Shown: positions 59,801 to 64,000 of the stretch, piece after piece | How positions within the stretch are numbered: the first letter of the stretch is position 1 | How the letters are laid out: every line of letters starts with the position of its first letter | Source: Nissolia schottii | Lineage: Eukaryota > Streptophyta > Magnoliopsida > Fabales > Fabaceae | Assembly (NCBI GenBank): GCA_003254905.1 | Contig: QANU01048370.1 | Span: forward strand, 32,728-96,727 | Length of the DNA: 64,000 nt | Reading direction: 5' to 3' | Translations under genes and position numbers: made by a program | Notes under the pieces: generated by a model | Seen by the model: the letters and a program-made list of their open reading frames with translations, nothing else | Databases searched by the model: none | Told to the model about the DNA's origin: nothing

Positions 59801-61005
59801 TTTTCTAAATCTTCGGGTCAGGGCTGAAGGAGCCACACATATTGTCTGACATCACCTCGTTCTCCCAAGTAGGGGTTGAGTGAGACTTATGTTACCTGCA
59901 TTTTCCAGAACGTGAAGTAGAAGAGTATTGTAAATATTGATTAATAAGCATGGGACAATAGTGTCATCAAGTGTCTCTAAGTAGTTGCTATAATTAGTTC
60001 ATCTTGTATAGAAACACGTATTATAGCATTTAACCCAAAAAAAAAAAAAAATAAACACACGTATGATATGCAAAACAGATCAGAAATTTTAGTCCTAGAA
60101 ATATCTACGCATCAGCTTGAGCATGAATATGAATGTTGGAATGCTCTAGAAATATCTTCCGTATATCAAAAATATTAGCATATCATCTATTTATGATTGG
60201 ATCATTTAGGAGCATGGTTAGGACTTATTGTCTGATTTGATAAGGATTGTATATTTGAAATAAAAGATGGATATTGTATATACCGAATCCTTGTGTAGAC
60301 TGTCTGTCAAGACAGTTTCTTTTTTGGATAAAATTGTCGGTTTTCAGCCGCCATAGTTGTTCTGTTGTCAAACTTGTTTACAAGCACTGCTGCACTAGGT
60401 AACATATGCTTCTTTTCCGTAAAATATTTAACCAAAGAAGTCTGATGTGGCAATATGTCTGAAATATTTTCAGGGATATAGAATGATAAGTGGATTAGTT
60501 GCCCGACCGTGGTGCCTGATGGAGATATGCTCGAAACCAGAGATTATAAATATAGTGACCGACTCAAGCACCGAAACCATGAAAATAGGTCTGTATAATG
60601 ATTTGGATGGTTGCAAGTCATATGGTTTACTGATACATTGATCTCCACACCAAATTTATTATATTTACACTCATAATTTTAAATTTCAGGTATGGAGGCT
60701 AGATATAAGTGCTGCAAAGCGATACACAAATCATTGATGCTGTCTGGCAGAATTTCCTCCGATCCTGGTTTTGCAGGCATAGCAGCAAAGGTTAGATACC
60801 AAACCTTTGTATCACTACACATGTACATGCATGTCTAACCTTTACTTGTGTTTATGGTCACTTTTTTTTGCTTATAATTGTCATGCTTATCAACGTGATA
60901 GAGTAATTTTGCATTCAGCTGCAGGAAGCTGTTGAAAAGGGTCCGTATCTTCTTAGAAAGAACGTTGAAGCTCAACCTCTAGTGATGACGGCTGAGAGAT
61001 TTTAG
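18772..61005 (+). CDS. PSMD5: 26S proteasome non-ATPase subunit 5 homologue (PSMD5/S5b), 17 exons
   Basis: Seventeen exons (listed separately) join into 1,590 nt, a 529-residue protein, with every intron GT-AG and the frame kept throughout. The product is an all-helical ARM-repeat protein with no signal peptide or membrane segment. Recognisable blocks include [18 protein letters not shown] (residues 8-25), [53 protein letters not shown] and [18 protein letters not shown]. Length and architecture match plant and animal PSMD5, about 500-520 residues. In animals and yeast (Hsm3) this protein chaperones assembly of the 19S base by binding an Rpt ATPase and is not kept in the mature proteasome; the role in plants is inferred by homology. 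The first ATG is used; an in-frame ATG at codon 7 is an alternative. The gene spans 42 kb, mostly because of retroelements in introns 4, 7, 11, 12 and 14. Confidence 0.93.
18953..19016 (+). CDS. PSMD5: PSMD5 exon 2
   Basis: Residues 25-45 ([20 protein letters not shown] region). Acceptor CCATTTCAG; donor ATCAG/GTTAGC. Confidence 0.9.
19693..19801 (+). CDS. PSMD5: PSMD5 exon 3
   Basis: Residues 46-82, ending [10 protein letters not shown]. Acceptor AATTTTGCAG; donor TATATG/GTTTGT. Confidence 0.9.
20445..20827. repeat. Inverted-repeat element in intron 3 with GATACG words
   Basis: Left GGAAGCATGGATACGTGG pairs imperfectly with right GTCATACCCATGGCTTCC. GATACG or its complement CGTATCC recurs several times between them. 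It is non-coding. Probably a small transposable element; the family is unknown. Confidence 0.45.
21059..21121 (+). CDS. PSMD5: PSMD5 exon 4
   Basis: Residues 83-103, [20 protein letters not shown] plus Thr. Acceptor TTTGGTTCAG; donor AAAACA/GTACGT. Confidence 0.9.
22095..22262. mobile_element. 168-bp MITE with ~55-bp TIRs in intron 4
   Basis: The left arm starts GGATTCTCTCATGTTAAAAA and the right arm (minus strand) GGATCCTCTCATGTTAAAAA. Both continue through ATGTTTGGTCATGTTA and AGAGAGAAAAAGAC-like text, giving arms of about 55 bp. The short core is non-coding. Confidence 0.75.
22400..22990 (+). pseudogene. Copia polyprotein remnant (GAG-pre-integrase) in intron 4
   Basis: 22,401-22,631 reads [17 protein letters not shown] then [17 protein letters not shown], the GAG-pre-integrase zinc region of Ty1/copia. 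A further scrap at about 22,958-22,985 reads FVHSDVW, the start of an integrase core. The 320 bp between them is unrelated. Heavily deleted. Confidence 0.7.
23275..23616 (-). pseudogene. 5' internal remnant (PBS + gag-like) of an LTR retrotransposon
   Basis: On the minus strand, directly after the LTR below, lies TGGTATTAGAGCTCC (23,603-23,616), a primer binding site resembling that for initiator-Met tRNA. It is followed by a gag-like frame (23,538-23,275) with [20 protein letters not shown]. No other part of the element follows. Confidence 0.6.
23618..24019 (-). mobile_element. 402-bp LTR in intron 4
   Basis: Minus-strand LTR with inverted ends TGTTAGAACC ... CCAGTTCTAACA. The adjoining primer binding site marks it as the 5' LTR. 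No partner LTR was found on the other side. Confidence 0.7.
24493..24596 (+). CDS. PSMD5: PSMD5 exon 5
   Basis: Residues 104-137, starting VTLLLE-like text (read [18 protein letters not shown]). Acceptor GATTTGCAG; donor AATGG/GTAAGT. Confidence 0.9.
25570..25636 (+). CDS. PSMD5: PSMD5 exon 6
   Basis: Residues 138-160, [20 protein letters not shown]. Acceptor ACATATGCAG; donor GGCATG/GTAAGA. Confidence 0.9.
25757..25828 (+). CDS. PSMD5: PSMD5 exon 7
   Basis: Residues 161-184, [20 protein letters not shown]. Acceptor ACTATTGTAG; donor TCACTG/GTATGC. Confidence 0.9.
26380..27430 (-). pseudogene. LINE 3' remnant (zf-RVT region) in intron 7
   Basis: Minus-strand frames match the C-terminal part of plant L1-type LINE ORF2. 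The upstream part reads [20 protein letters not shown] (within 27,264-27,016). The downstream part reads [10 protein letters not shown] ... [20 protein letters not shown] (within 26,771-26,493), the zinc-binding region after the reverse transcriptase. Several frameshifts. The reverse transcriptase core is absent, as in a 5'-truncated insertion. Confidence 0.7.
27762..27923 (+). CDS. PSMD5: PSMD5 exon 8
   Basis: Residues 185-238, the longest exon, starting [20 protein letters not shown]. Acceptor TTTCGTCTAG; donor TATGAG/GTTACT. Confidence 0.92.
28521..28594 (+). CDS. PSMD5: PSMD5 exon 9
   Basis: Residues 239-262, [20 protein letters not shown]. Acceptor AATGGATGCAG; donor ATTAG/GTGCTC. Confidence 0.9.
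28698..28795 (+). CDS. PSMD5: PSMD5 exon 10
   Basis: Residues 263-295, [20 protein letters not shown] and on. Acceptor CATGATTGTAG; donor CCTT/GTAAGT. Confidence 0.9.
29303..29410 (+). CDS. PSMD5: PSMD5 exon 11
   Basis: Residues 296-331, [20 protein letters not shown] and on, ending EALGQIGS. Acceptor TTATATTCAG; donor ATCAA/GTATGT, which opens the 21.8 kb intron 11. Confidence 0.9.
30158..30600 (-). pseudogene. Copia integrase remnant in intron 11
   Basis: The minus-strand frame (30,364-30,158) reads [20 protein letters not shown] then TTYLINR, the C-terminal half of a copia integrase core. DNA up to about 30,600 continues the homology on the minus strand upstream. It resembles the integrase at 48,298-48,864 but is much more diverged. 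Confidence 0.75.
30610..32450 (-). pseudogene. LINE remnant with reverse-transcriptase end and TAAA tail
   Basis: From upstream on the minus strand: an LVDDTILF box (YADD-like, near 32,220), then [19 protein letters not shown] and KRLGSWKG (32,077-31,847), then the zf-RVT region [10 protein letters not shown] / [18 protein letters not shown] (31,342-31,127). The left end is a tail of TAAA units on the minus strand (30,613-30,632), typical of LINE 3' ends. Many stops and frameshifts. Confidence 0.75.
33158..33574. repeat. Near-perfect 200-bp inverted repeat (foldback)
   Basis: The left arm 33,158-33,356 and right arm 33,370-33,574 are inverted copies at roughly 90% identity by eye, separated by a 13-bp loop (ATCAATAGCGGAA). 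Paired blocks include CCATATATATGTACACATT, AGGCAACAAAATTCATCAAA, GCAAAAACATAAAAGAATCA and CCAAATCCTATTCAAACGTA. The right arm is followed by a (TA)n run. Transcribed as part of intron 11, it would fold into one long hairpin. Confidence 0.85.
33750..35557 (-). pseudogene. Older copia element: gag region, minus strand
   Basis: Two blocks (33,750-34,035 and 34,980-35,557) align, on the minus strand, with the gag region of the younger copia element at 49,740-50,495. Shared text includes TTGGTTCCAAGAATCC, AAGAACTTGTAGAT, TATCAAGTTGTTGC and ATCTTGCCCACTGG. They are separated by a nested plus-strand fragment. The tRNA-primer site reads TGGTATCAGAGT on the minus strand (35,546-35,557). The coding frame is destroyed. 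Confidence 0.75.
34038..34980 (+). mobile_element. Internally deleted copia derivative nested in the older gag
   Basis: A sequence starting TGTTGAGATTTCCTTTAATT (34,038) recurs as TGAATTTCCTTTGATTGGCA (34,760), with shared downstream text CTAATCTCTGTTGTAAATCT and GACAGATTTGTAGG, so these look like two LTRs. Between them, plus-strand scraps read [17 protein letters not shown] (gag-like) and [21 protein letters not shown] text (end of RNase H). A GAGTGGGGGTAC purine tract precedes the second LTR. Most of pol is deleted. Confidence 0.55.
35558..35699 (-). mobile_element. Partial LTR of the older copia element
   Basis: This begins with TGCATAAATGG directly beyond the primer site at 35,546-35,557, so it is the inner edge of the older element's 5' LTR. 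It is cut at a TATAT stretch by the younger copia element. The rest presumably resumes at 50,778, but the outer end is not clear. Confidence 0.6.
35700..35976 (-). repeat. Copia 3' LTR
   Basis: In plus coordinates TGCGGAAATA ... TAGTCAACA, 277 bp. By eye it differs from the 5' LTR at two positions. A polypurine tract (minus strand, AGATTGAGGGGGAGTG) abuts it at 35,977-35,992. Confidence 0.92.
35984..36988 (-). pseudogene. Copia reverse transcriptase (C-terminal) and RNase H
   Basis: An open minus-strand frame of 334 codons. It starts downstream of the gypsy insertion and carries [14 protein letters not shown] (YVDD catalytic box), [20 protein letters not shown], and an RNase H with [31 protein letters not shown] and [15 protein letters not shown]. 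It ends shortly before the polypurine tract. The N-terminal half of the same RT lies at 47,087-47,508 on the other side of the gypsy array. The initial Met is internal to the domain, not a true start. Confidence 0.9.
37010..37342 (+). repeat. Gypsy LTR 1 (5')
   Basis: TGTTAGGATAAAAG ... CGACCTAACA, 333 bp, with TATAAATA at 37,172. By eye it differs from LTR 3 at 3 positions and LTR 2 at about 9. Confidence 0.92.
37343..37865 (+). other. GC-rich gypsy leader, unit A
   Basis: The untranslated region between LTR 1 and the gag ATG, dense in CCACCGCNNCC words. Several overlapping open frames here (Ala/Pro/Ser-rich) are composition artefacts. An N at 37,592 replaces about 45 bp of very GC-rich DNA present in unit B (about 42,926-42,970). 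Confidence 0.6.
37866..39512 (+). pseudogene. Gypsy gag-protease, unit A
   Basis: 548 codons from ATG 37,866 ([19 protein letters not shown]) to TAG 39,510. It holds a retrotransposon gag region ([33 protein letters not shown]), the knuckle [15 protein letters not shown] (about residues 298-312), and the protease [17 protein letters not shown]. At the terminal TAG, unit B has CAG and reads on into RT, so this is a nonsense mutation (C to T), not a natural gag stop. Confidence 0.85.
39513..41220 (+). pseudogene. Gypsy RT-RNase H-integrase start, unit A
   Basis: The frame resumes after the TAG. RT motifs: [43 protein letters not shown] one-base deletion near 40,215 shifts the frame; the rest (40,238 on) has [14 protein letters not shown], RNase H ([28 protein letters not shown]) and the integrase HHCC zinc region ([30 protein letters not shown]). 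It ends at the N at 41,221. Confidence 0.85.
41221..42434 (+). pseudogene. Misjoined RT scrap, integrase C-half and chromodomain, unit A
   Basis: After the N, about 200 bp repeat the RT segment found at 39,848-40,046 with a few transitions (so it came from a different copy). The sequence then jumps at about 41,422 into integrase: [37 protein letters not shown], then [11 protein letters not shown] and a chromodomain-like end ([19 protein letters not shown]). The integrase N-half is missing. The frame stops at TAG 42,432 inside LTR 2. Confidence 0.8.
42362..42694 (+). repeat. Gypsy LTR 2 (middle, shared)
   Basis: 333 bp, the 3' LTR of unit A and 5' LTR of unit B. It has about six private differences from LTR 3, mostly C-T transitions near its 3' end. 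A GGAAGGGAG purine tract precedes it. Confidence 0.9.
43223..45328 (+). pseudogene. Gypsy gag-protease-RT start, unit B
   Basis: Starts at ATG 43,223 ([19 protein letters not shown]). The N gap 43,594-43,670 interrupts it, and after the gap about 150 bp repeat the sequence at 43,442-43,593 with one difference. From 43,734 a 530-codon frame covers the rest of gag, knuckle, protease and, unlike unit A, reads through CAG into the first part of RT ([20 protein letters not shown]). It ends at the N at 45,329. Confidence 0.8.
43594..43670. other. Assembly gap (77 Ns)
   Basis: The run of N lies between two copies of the same 152-bp gag segment, so the flanks overlap in content. The gap probably marks a misjoin rather than missing unique DNA. 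Confidence 0.95.
45330..46821 (+). pseudogene. Gypsy integrase and chromodomain, unit B
   Basis: The sequence resumes after the N with text matching unit A at 40,914, so most of RT and RNase H is absent. It encodes the HHCC region ([16 protein letters not shown]), [12 protein letters not shown] (first catalytic Asp), then a frame break near 45,780-45,830. After that come [13 protein letters not shown] and [14 protein letters not shown] (second Asp and Glu region), [11 protein letters not shown], and the chromodomain ([20 protein letters not shown]). The last codons lie within LTR 3 (stop TAG 46,819). Confidence 0.85.
46749..47081 (+). repeat. Gypsy LTR 3 (3')
   Basis: 333 bp, followed directly by the CATTG duplication. 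By eye it carries no private changes relative to LTRs 1 and 2. Confidence 0.92.
47087..47508 (-). pseudogene. Copia reverse transcriptase, N-terminal half
   Basis: The minus-strand frame reads [59 protein letters not shown] and [20 protein letters not shown], the fingers/palm start of copia RT. A TAA at 47,200 interrupts it, and the homology continues ([18 protein letters not shown]) to the gypsy insertion point. The partner half is at 35,984-37,009. Confidence 0.9.
47527..48297 (-). pseudogene. Copia integrase C-terminus and linker to RT
   Basis: Continues the integrase frame after the TGA at 48,298. It reads [17 protein letters not shown] and [17 protein letters not shown] (conserved copia post-integrase block), then a Gln/Ala/Glu-rich linker (48,123-47,700), and ends at a TAA at 47,527 just before the RT. 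Confidence 0.85.
48298..48864 (-). pseudogene. Copia integrase core
   Basis: 188 codons. The catalytic region reads [20 protein letters not shown] (first Asp pair), [10 protein letters not shown] (second Asp), and [20 protein letters not shown] (Glu). It opens within the zinc region ([12 protein letters not shown]) because a frameshift separates it from the upstream gag-protease frame, and ends at an in-frame TGA. Confidence 0.9.
48845..50443 (-). pseudogene. Copia gag and protease
   Basis: 532 codons from ATG at 50,443. It has a gag region ([40 protein letters not shown]), the CCHC knuckle [15 protein letters not shown] (about residues 267-281), the protease active site [17 protein letters not shown], and GAG-pre-integrase [17 protein letters not shown]. 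It leaves frame within the integrase zinc region. Confidence 0.9.
50484..50495 (-). promoter_or_regulatory. Copia primer binding site
   Basis: Minus strand TGGTATCAGAGC, complementary to the 3' end of initiator-Met tRNA and directly next to the 5' LTR, as in most plant copia elements. Confidence 0.9.
50496..50772 (-). repeat. Copia 5' LTR
   Basis: 277 bp, TG...CA ends, two differences from the 3' LTR (A/G at ATCAGAATC and at ACTCGATAG). Followed by TATAT duplication within an AT microsatellite. Confidence 0.92.
50773..51233. other. End of intron 11: AT run and probable older LTR remainder
   Basis: An (AT)n run of about 30 bp, then about 430 bp without coding features up to the exon 12 acceptor. 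The first part is probably the rest of the older copia LTR that begins at 35,558, but its outer boundary could not be fixed. Confidence 0.4.
51234..51340 (+). CDS. PSMD5: PSMD5 exon 12
   Basis: Residues 332-367, [20 protein letters not shown] and on. The acceptor used is GTGATCTTAG at 51,233, the only one that keeps the frame. A second, better-looking acceptor (CTTTTCAG) lies 8 bp downstream and would shift the frame to an early stop. Donor CAACTG/GTTAGT. Confidence 0.85.
52030..52560 (-). pseudogene. Copia protease/GAG-pre-integrase remnant in intron 12
   Basis: Minus-strand frame 52,243-52,055 reads [19 protein letters not shown], a GAG-pre-integrase block. The DNA upstream on the minus strand (52,250-52,560) parallels the protease-to-pre-integrase region of the element at 49,000-49,350. 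Highly decayed. Confidence 0.65.
52790..53660 (+). pseudogene. Copia RT/RNase H remnant and polypurine tract in intron 12
   Basis: Broken plus-strand frames read [18 protein letters not shown] (RNase H) and [13 protein letters not shown], the extreme C-terminus of copia pol. The polypurine tract CTTGAGGGGGAGTG and an apparent LTR start TGTTGTGAATATTG (53,655) follow. Orientation is opposite to the remnant at 52,030-52,560, so two insertions are implied. Confidence 0.7.
53990..54600 (+). pseudogene. LINE 3' remnant in intron 12
   Basis: Plus-strand scraps read [20 protein letters not shown] text around 54,095-54,150 and [20 protein letters not shown] (from 54,288), the zf-RVT region and C-terminus of plant L1 ORF2. 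Multiple stops. It ends about 60 bp before exon 13. Confidence 0.65.
54664..54801 (+). CDS. PSMD5: PSMD5 exon 13
   Basis: Residues 368-413, [20 protein letters not shown] and on. Acceptor AATCGCAG; donor CCTTCG/GTGATC. Confidence 0.9.
54860..55160 (+). pseudogene. Second LINE 3' fragment in intron 13
   Basis: The frame 54,887-55,069 contains [19 protein letters not shown], equivalent to the [10 protein letters not shown] block of the previous fragment, and is followed by the same GGANGATATCTNATCCTC-like 3' text. It lies just after exon 13, so two LINE tails bracket that exon. Confidence 0.6.
55771..55818 (+). CDS. PSMD5: PSMD5 exon 14
   Basis: Residues 414-429, [16 protein letters not shown]. 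Acceptor CAATTTGCAG; donor TCAGCG/GTGAGA. Confidence 0.9.
55960..57850 (-). pseudogene. Decayed copia element in intron 14
   Basis: Minus-strand homology runs through RT (a VDDIV-type region near 56,450; tail at 55,990-56,170), the RT N-terminal region (56,600-56,760), a linker, and GAG-pre-integrase (57,683-57,414: [20 protein letters not shown]). The order is correct for one old copia insertion. No LTRs were recognised and stops are frequent. Confidence 0.7.
57902..58937 (-). mobile_element. LTR-like sequence in intron 14, minus strand
   Basis: Read on the minus strand it begins GTAACACTCCACTTTC and continues into an A/C-rich region with CTCTCTCTATTCTCTC and CCACCGCCACC blocks, resembling the 5' part of long gypsy LTRs such as the nested LTR at 10,021-13,279. 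It directly abuts the decayed copia DNA at its left. No other end or duplication was found. Confidence 0.4.
58251..58361. repeat. 55-bp tandem duplication
   Basis: Two adjacent copies of a unit starting GGTGGCTTGTGGTTCGTGGC and ending GCCACGGATGGCTA, with two or three differences. It lies inside the LTR-like block. Confidence 0.85.
59040..59557 (+). mobile_element. Poly(A)-tailed retroposon with 12-bp target duplication
   Basis: The inserted 518 bp ends in a 15-A run (59,541-59,555). It is flanked by AGAATATTTGCA (59,028-59,039 and 59,558-59,569). This is the signature of LINE-mediated (target-primed) insertion. The body is T/G-rich and non-coding, probably a LINE 3' UTR or a 5'-truncated transcript; the source is not identified. 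It lies in intron 14, sense to the gene. Confidence 0.8.
59570..60473. other. Remainder of intron 14
   Basis: AT-rich intron sequence with no coding or element signal that I can support, ending in the exon 15 acceptor. Confidence 0.5.
60474..60588 (+). CDS. PSMD5: PSMD5 exon 15
   Basis: Residues 430-467, [20 protein letters not shown] and on. Acceptor ATATTTTCAG; donor AAATAG/GTCTGT. Confidence 0.92.
60690..60790 (+). CDS. PSMD5: PSMD5 exon 16
   Basis: Residues 468-501, [20 protein letters not shown] and on. Acceptor TAAATTTCAG; donor GCAAAG/GTTAGA. Confidence 0.92.
60919..61005 (+). CDS. PSMD5: PSMD5 exon 17 (stop codon)
   Basis: Residues 502-529, [20 protein letters not shown] then LVMTAERF, stop TAG at 61,003. 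Acceptor TGCATTCAG; a GCAG 6 bp downstream would remove only two residues (LQ) and also keeps the frame. Confidence 0.92.
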   Translation: MQEAVEKGPYLLRKNVEAQPLVMTAERF

Positions 61006-61260
61006 TTTACTCAAGCTAAGTGGTCAAGATACACTTGTAGTAGATATTTTTTCTTTTTGTTTTTTATGAACAATGTGCAATGTTATAGAACAAAACCTTT
61101 TGGTCGGATGTTGGAAGTTAATGGAACGAGTGTAGTTGGCTTAATTTTGGGAGTGGATTGTGTCTTGATAATATTTAACACTTTCTTGATTCATGTCAGC
61201 TGAAATTTTAAATAACGGTTGAATAAATTGATTGTTGAATATCCAGGATTAATAAAATAG
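61006..61260 (+). terminator. PSMD5: PSMD5 3' UTR with poly(A) signals
   Basis: A T-rich region follows the stop codon, with AATAAA at 61,222 and 61,251. Similarity to the long-LTR family starts shortly after, so the host 3' end probably lies within about 280 bp of the stop. Confidence 0.55.
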
Positions 61261-61552
61261 CCTATGTAAGAACGAAAGTCCTTGCATGCAAGCTTTGGTG
61301 CCTCACCAAAGCCATCCAAGGAGTTCTCTTTAAGTAGCCACGTTTTCTTCAAGTTTTTCTTAAGTGGGGGTAGTCTGAAAAACCCACTACTTGAGTGGCT
61401 TGATTTTGGTTATTGTTATGATCTTTACTTTGTTGTAATTTTGTGATTGTTCTCCCGAGAAACTAAATCGTGCTCGTGTTTTTAGGGATGTCTAAAGGCA
61501 AGTGAGTTTAAGAGATTTTGGTAAAGGTTCACTAAGATGAATTAAGTTCTAA

Positions 61553-62100
61553 GGGTGCATGTGCATATGAGTTGAATTCGGGTTTGAAGCTTAAATTTAG
61601 TAAGCTTAGGTTTTGATTCACGCATGTGAGCTCTATAGGACTTTGAGTGAGTTTTCAAGTCAAGGAAATGAGTTTTAAGTGTGCCTATACATATAAGATG
61701 ATTTCGGGTTTGAAGCATAAGTTCACTAAGATTAGGGTTTTGATTCTTGCATGTGAGTTATTAAGGATTTGAGTGAGTTTTTAAGTCAAGAAAATGAGTT
61801 TTGAGAGTGCATGTACATATAGTATAAATTTGGGGTTGAGATTTTAAGTATGGAATTATTAGGGTTTTGATTCTTGTATGTGAAATTTAGAGAATTTGAG
61901 TGAGCCTTTAAGTTAAGAAAACGAATTTTGAGAATGCATGTGCATTTAGGTTAAAATTCGGTTCTTAAGCTAAAACATGGTAAGATTAGGGTTTAGGTTC
62001 ATGCATGTGAGATTTAGAGAATTTGAGTGAGTGTGCATTTGCATATAGGGGAATTTGGTTTTAAGAGTATGAGTTAGAGAGATTAGGTTTTTAAAGTGTT
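61553..62100. repeat. 126-bp imperfect tandem repeat
   Basis: About 4.3 units. The anchor GTGCATGTGCATAT or variants occurs at 61,555, 61,681, 61,807, 61,934 and 62,033 (spacing 126, 126, 127, 99). Each unit also has AGATTAGGGTTTTGATTC, GCATGTGAG and TTTGAGTGAGTTTT. Confidence 0.8.
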
Positions 62101-62888
62101 AAGTTTAGGAGAATTAGAATGTAAATTAGGGGTCGGGAGTATAAGAATACATAAGCAAAAGAAAAGAATATGTTATGTGTGTTTCGGGGCACAAATAAAG
62201 GAAAAATCAATAAGCATGATGAGGAAAGGTGGCCAAGAATATATTATGAATTAAAACAATTCCAAAATGTTTAAAAGTATGAGTTTTAAGTGTCCCCGAA
62301 TGTATGAATATCCTGAAAACACAAGTGCACTTTAGTGTTAAGCTCATGACTATGATGTGCAACTAATTGTGATACATGTACTAAATTATTATTATGCATC
62401 ATGAGGAAATGGGTTGCCATTAGAGATTTAAGGTAACCCTAGATAACTAGAAGATTAATCACGTAAATATAAAAAGATAATAATTGAACATAGGGAATGA
62501 ACAATGATCTTAAGAAGGTTCCGATCATAATGGGTTTGATGTACCTTGAAAATATGTACTTAGCTATATGATAGGGAATCCTTTCTCTAGACACGTCAAT
62601 GGACACGCCCCTCACCAATCTTGCAAGATGGATTGATTAATGCTGAGGAAGCAAGTTTAAATCTACTGTGAAAACTAGAATCTGCTGTTATTATGCTATT
62701 GGAAGAAAGTCAATTCCCAAAAAGAAAGATACGAGAGAAAAGAAAGTTTATGATGAAAGAACAAGAGAATTTATGCTGAATATACAAATGTGCTACGAAA
62801 GCAAGATATGCCAAAAGGGCAAAAATTAGGAAAACATGAAGTCCGCTCTTGGCATTTTAAAGCTCCTCACCACCCTGCATGCAGGGAT

Positions 62889-62889
<1 letters not shown>

Positions 62890-62949
<60 letters not shown>
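62890..62949. repeat. (TG)n microsatellite, about 30 units
   Basis: An uninterrupted TG dinucleotide run of about 60 bp inside the LTR-related DNA. It is likely to vary in length between accessions. Confidence 0.95.
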
Positions 62950-62952
<3 letters not shown>

Positions 62953-63648
62953 CCTATTCATGCTAAATGCATTATGTGATACCACTTCGGGTATGAGCTT
63001 TGCCTTTTTACTGCTGCTGTTATGAAGTAGGTTGTATCTAGCGAGGGGATGACGATCCCACTGGGTACATGGGAGAAAGGACAAGAAGGATGCTGCCCTA
63101 ATGGAATTATCTGATAGTGTGCATAAGAGAACTCTCAGATCCCTTCATGCATGATATATGTGTTGTATGTATATGATAATGATATATGTATATGTTATAA
63201 GGCAATGTCAAGTGAAAAAGGATTTCGCAAGAATGCCTTTATGAGGTTTTTAAGGTACGTGAATATGTGATCCAACGTCACGATACTCAAACGATTAGGT
63301 TTAGAAAACACGAAAATCTTTCCTTTATAGGTAATGCAAGATTAGAAATCCCCCTGTCACATAGTAAATTAGAGAAAGCTGCTCAGAACTAGTATAGATT
63401 AAAATAAGTAAGGATTTAAATATACTTTGAGACCTAGAGACCTCCTAAGTGACCCAGATCATAAATGAATTAAAAACAGATAGTTATGCCCCTAGGATTT
63501 CCACTGAGGATGCCATGTTCTCACCCTCATTCATATATGATTCTAGGAGAGCATGGCAAGTTTGCTGAGGAATCACAGGGTTCGGACCCTGCATTAGGAT
63601 ACGAGGGTTAACCCCGATACGGGAATCGTCACTATATTTGTTTTCGTA

Positions 63649-63999
63649 GAGTTCGCTAATGCACATGTCACTCTACCGCCAACAGGACATGTCCCAGCGC
63701 CTGTCCTTCCATCTGTCCCATCACCAGTCCCTTCGTACCATCCGACACCTTCTGCTTCATCTTTACCTCAGGATACACCAGATTGGATGGCTCCAGATCT
63801 ATCCCCAGGCTCAGGTTCACGTCCGGATGCTCAAATTGTCATTGAGAACACTAAGCTTGACATGCCTGAGAAGATTATTGGGATGGATCCAGGCCCTACT
63901 CTAGCTGAAGACCCTTGCCAAGTATTGGGGTCAGCGCATGACACACACCAAAACGTCGTTAATTTCAATGCGCAATCAAATAATAATTTAGAAAACTAA
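63649..63999 (+). CDS. Open frame of unknown function, Pro/Ser-rich then acidic
   Basis: One frame is open from 63,649 to TAA 63,997, with an ATG at 63,787 (70 codons). The first part is Pro/Ser-rich (VPSVPSPVPSY-like), and the second reads DAQIVIENTKLDMPEKIIGM. An AG acceptor-like site (TTTTCGTAG) precedes it. It directly follows LTR-related DNA, so it is more likely a repeat-encoded or chance frame, or the last exon of a transcript starting in the LTR, than a host gene. No family recognised. Confidence 0.3.
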   Translation, partial: EFANAHVTLPPTGHVPAPVLPSVPSPVPSYHPTPSASSLPQDTPDWMAPDLSPGSGSRPDAQIVIENTKLDMPEKIIGMDPGPTLAEDPCQVLGSAHDTHQNVVNFNAQSNNNLEN

Positions 64000-64000
64000 A

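Larger units (their letters stand above)
61260..63650 (+). mobile_element. Relative of the 3.3 kb LTR family downstream of PSMD5
   Basis: Plus-strand blocks match the solo LTRs in order. 62,390-62,650 (CATCATGAG, TTAATCACGTAAA, GGGAATCCTTTCTCT, GGACACGCCCCTCACCAATC) corresponds to the minus copy at about 11,240-11,440. 63,340-63,550 (CACATAGTAAATTAGAGAAA, CTAGAGACCTCCTAAG, TTCTCACCCTCA, ATGATTCTAG) corresponds to 9,710-9,920 and, inverted, 10,490-10,700. The ends were not found. The 5' third is occupied by a tandem repeat. Confidence 0.6.

Noticed and set aside
62857-63084. ORF with a long (TH)n repeat
   Set aside because: It is simply the (TG)n microsatellite read on the minus strand.
1-64000. 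tRNA genes, CRISPR arrays, phage or bacterial defence systems
   Set aside because: None was seen. The tRNA-like strings found (TGGTATCAGAGC and variants) are retrotransposon primer binding sites, and the window is plant nuclear DNA.

Overview
This is a 64 kb stretch of a plant nuclear genome. It has AT-rich intergenic DNA, GT-AG introns, Ty1/copia, Ty3/gypsy, LINE, CACTA and MITE-type repeats, and one gene spread over more than 40 kb. Two repeat signatures point to a legume, probably Glycine or a close relative: a terminal repeat beginning GGGTTAAATATGTTTTTAG, and an LTR-like block full of TAATCGATTAC palindromes. That assignment rests on remembered repeat families, not on a search. No tRNA, rRNA, CRISPR or bacterial-type operon was seen.

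Layout. (1) 1-7,080: intergenic DNA without a convincing gene. It holds a small GC-rich patch, an acidic ORF remnant next to an LTR 3' end, one MITE and a 1.5 kb element with long terminal inverted repeats. (2) 7,085-13,668: two solo LTRs of one long-LTR family (about 3.3 kb each). One (minus strand) sits inside the other (plus strand), and each has its own perfect 5-bp target duplication. (3) 13,780-17,830: two more MITE copies, an aminotransferase pseudogene fragment, a CACTA end and a copia-like LTR. (4) 18,772-61,005: the only intact host gene, 17 exons on the plus strand, 529 codons, matching the PSMD5 / S5b (yeast Hsm3-related) 19S proteasome assembly-chaperone family. (5) 61,006-64,000: its 3' UTR, then another relative of the long-LTR family with a 126-bp tandem repeat, a (TG)n tract and a short open frame that stops just before the window edge.

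The main feature of the window is what has happened inside the PSMD5 introns. Intron 11 is 21.8 kb and contains layered insertions. From oldest to youngest they are: a decayed minus-strand copia element; a minus-strand copia element with two nearly identical 277-bp LTRs (35,700-50,772); and a plus-strand chromodomain gypsy element inserted in the copia reverse transcriptase, which now forms an LTR-internal-LTR-internal-LTR array (37,010-47,081) flanked by one CATTG duplication. Introns 4, 7, 12, 13 and 14 also carry copia, LINE and poly(A)-tailed retroposon remnants. Despite this load, all 17 exons join in one open frame with consensus splice sites.

Caution: the gypsy array contains single Ns at 37,592, 41,221 and 45,329 and a 77-bp N run at 43,594-43,670. 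The sequence jumps to a different element segment after the N at 41,221, skips a segment after the N at 45,329, and repeats itself across the N run. The number and internal order of gypsy units is therefore uncertain, although the outer boundaries are well supported.
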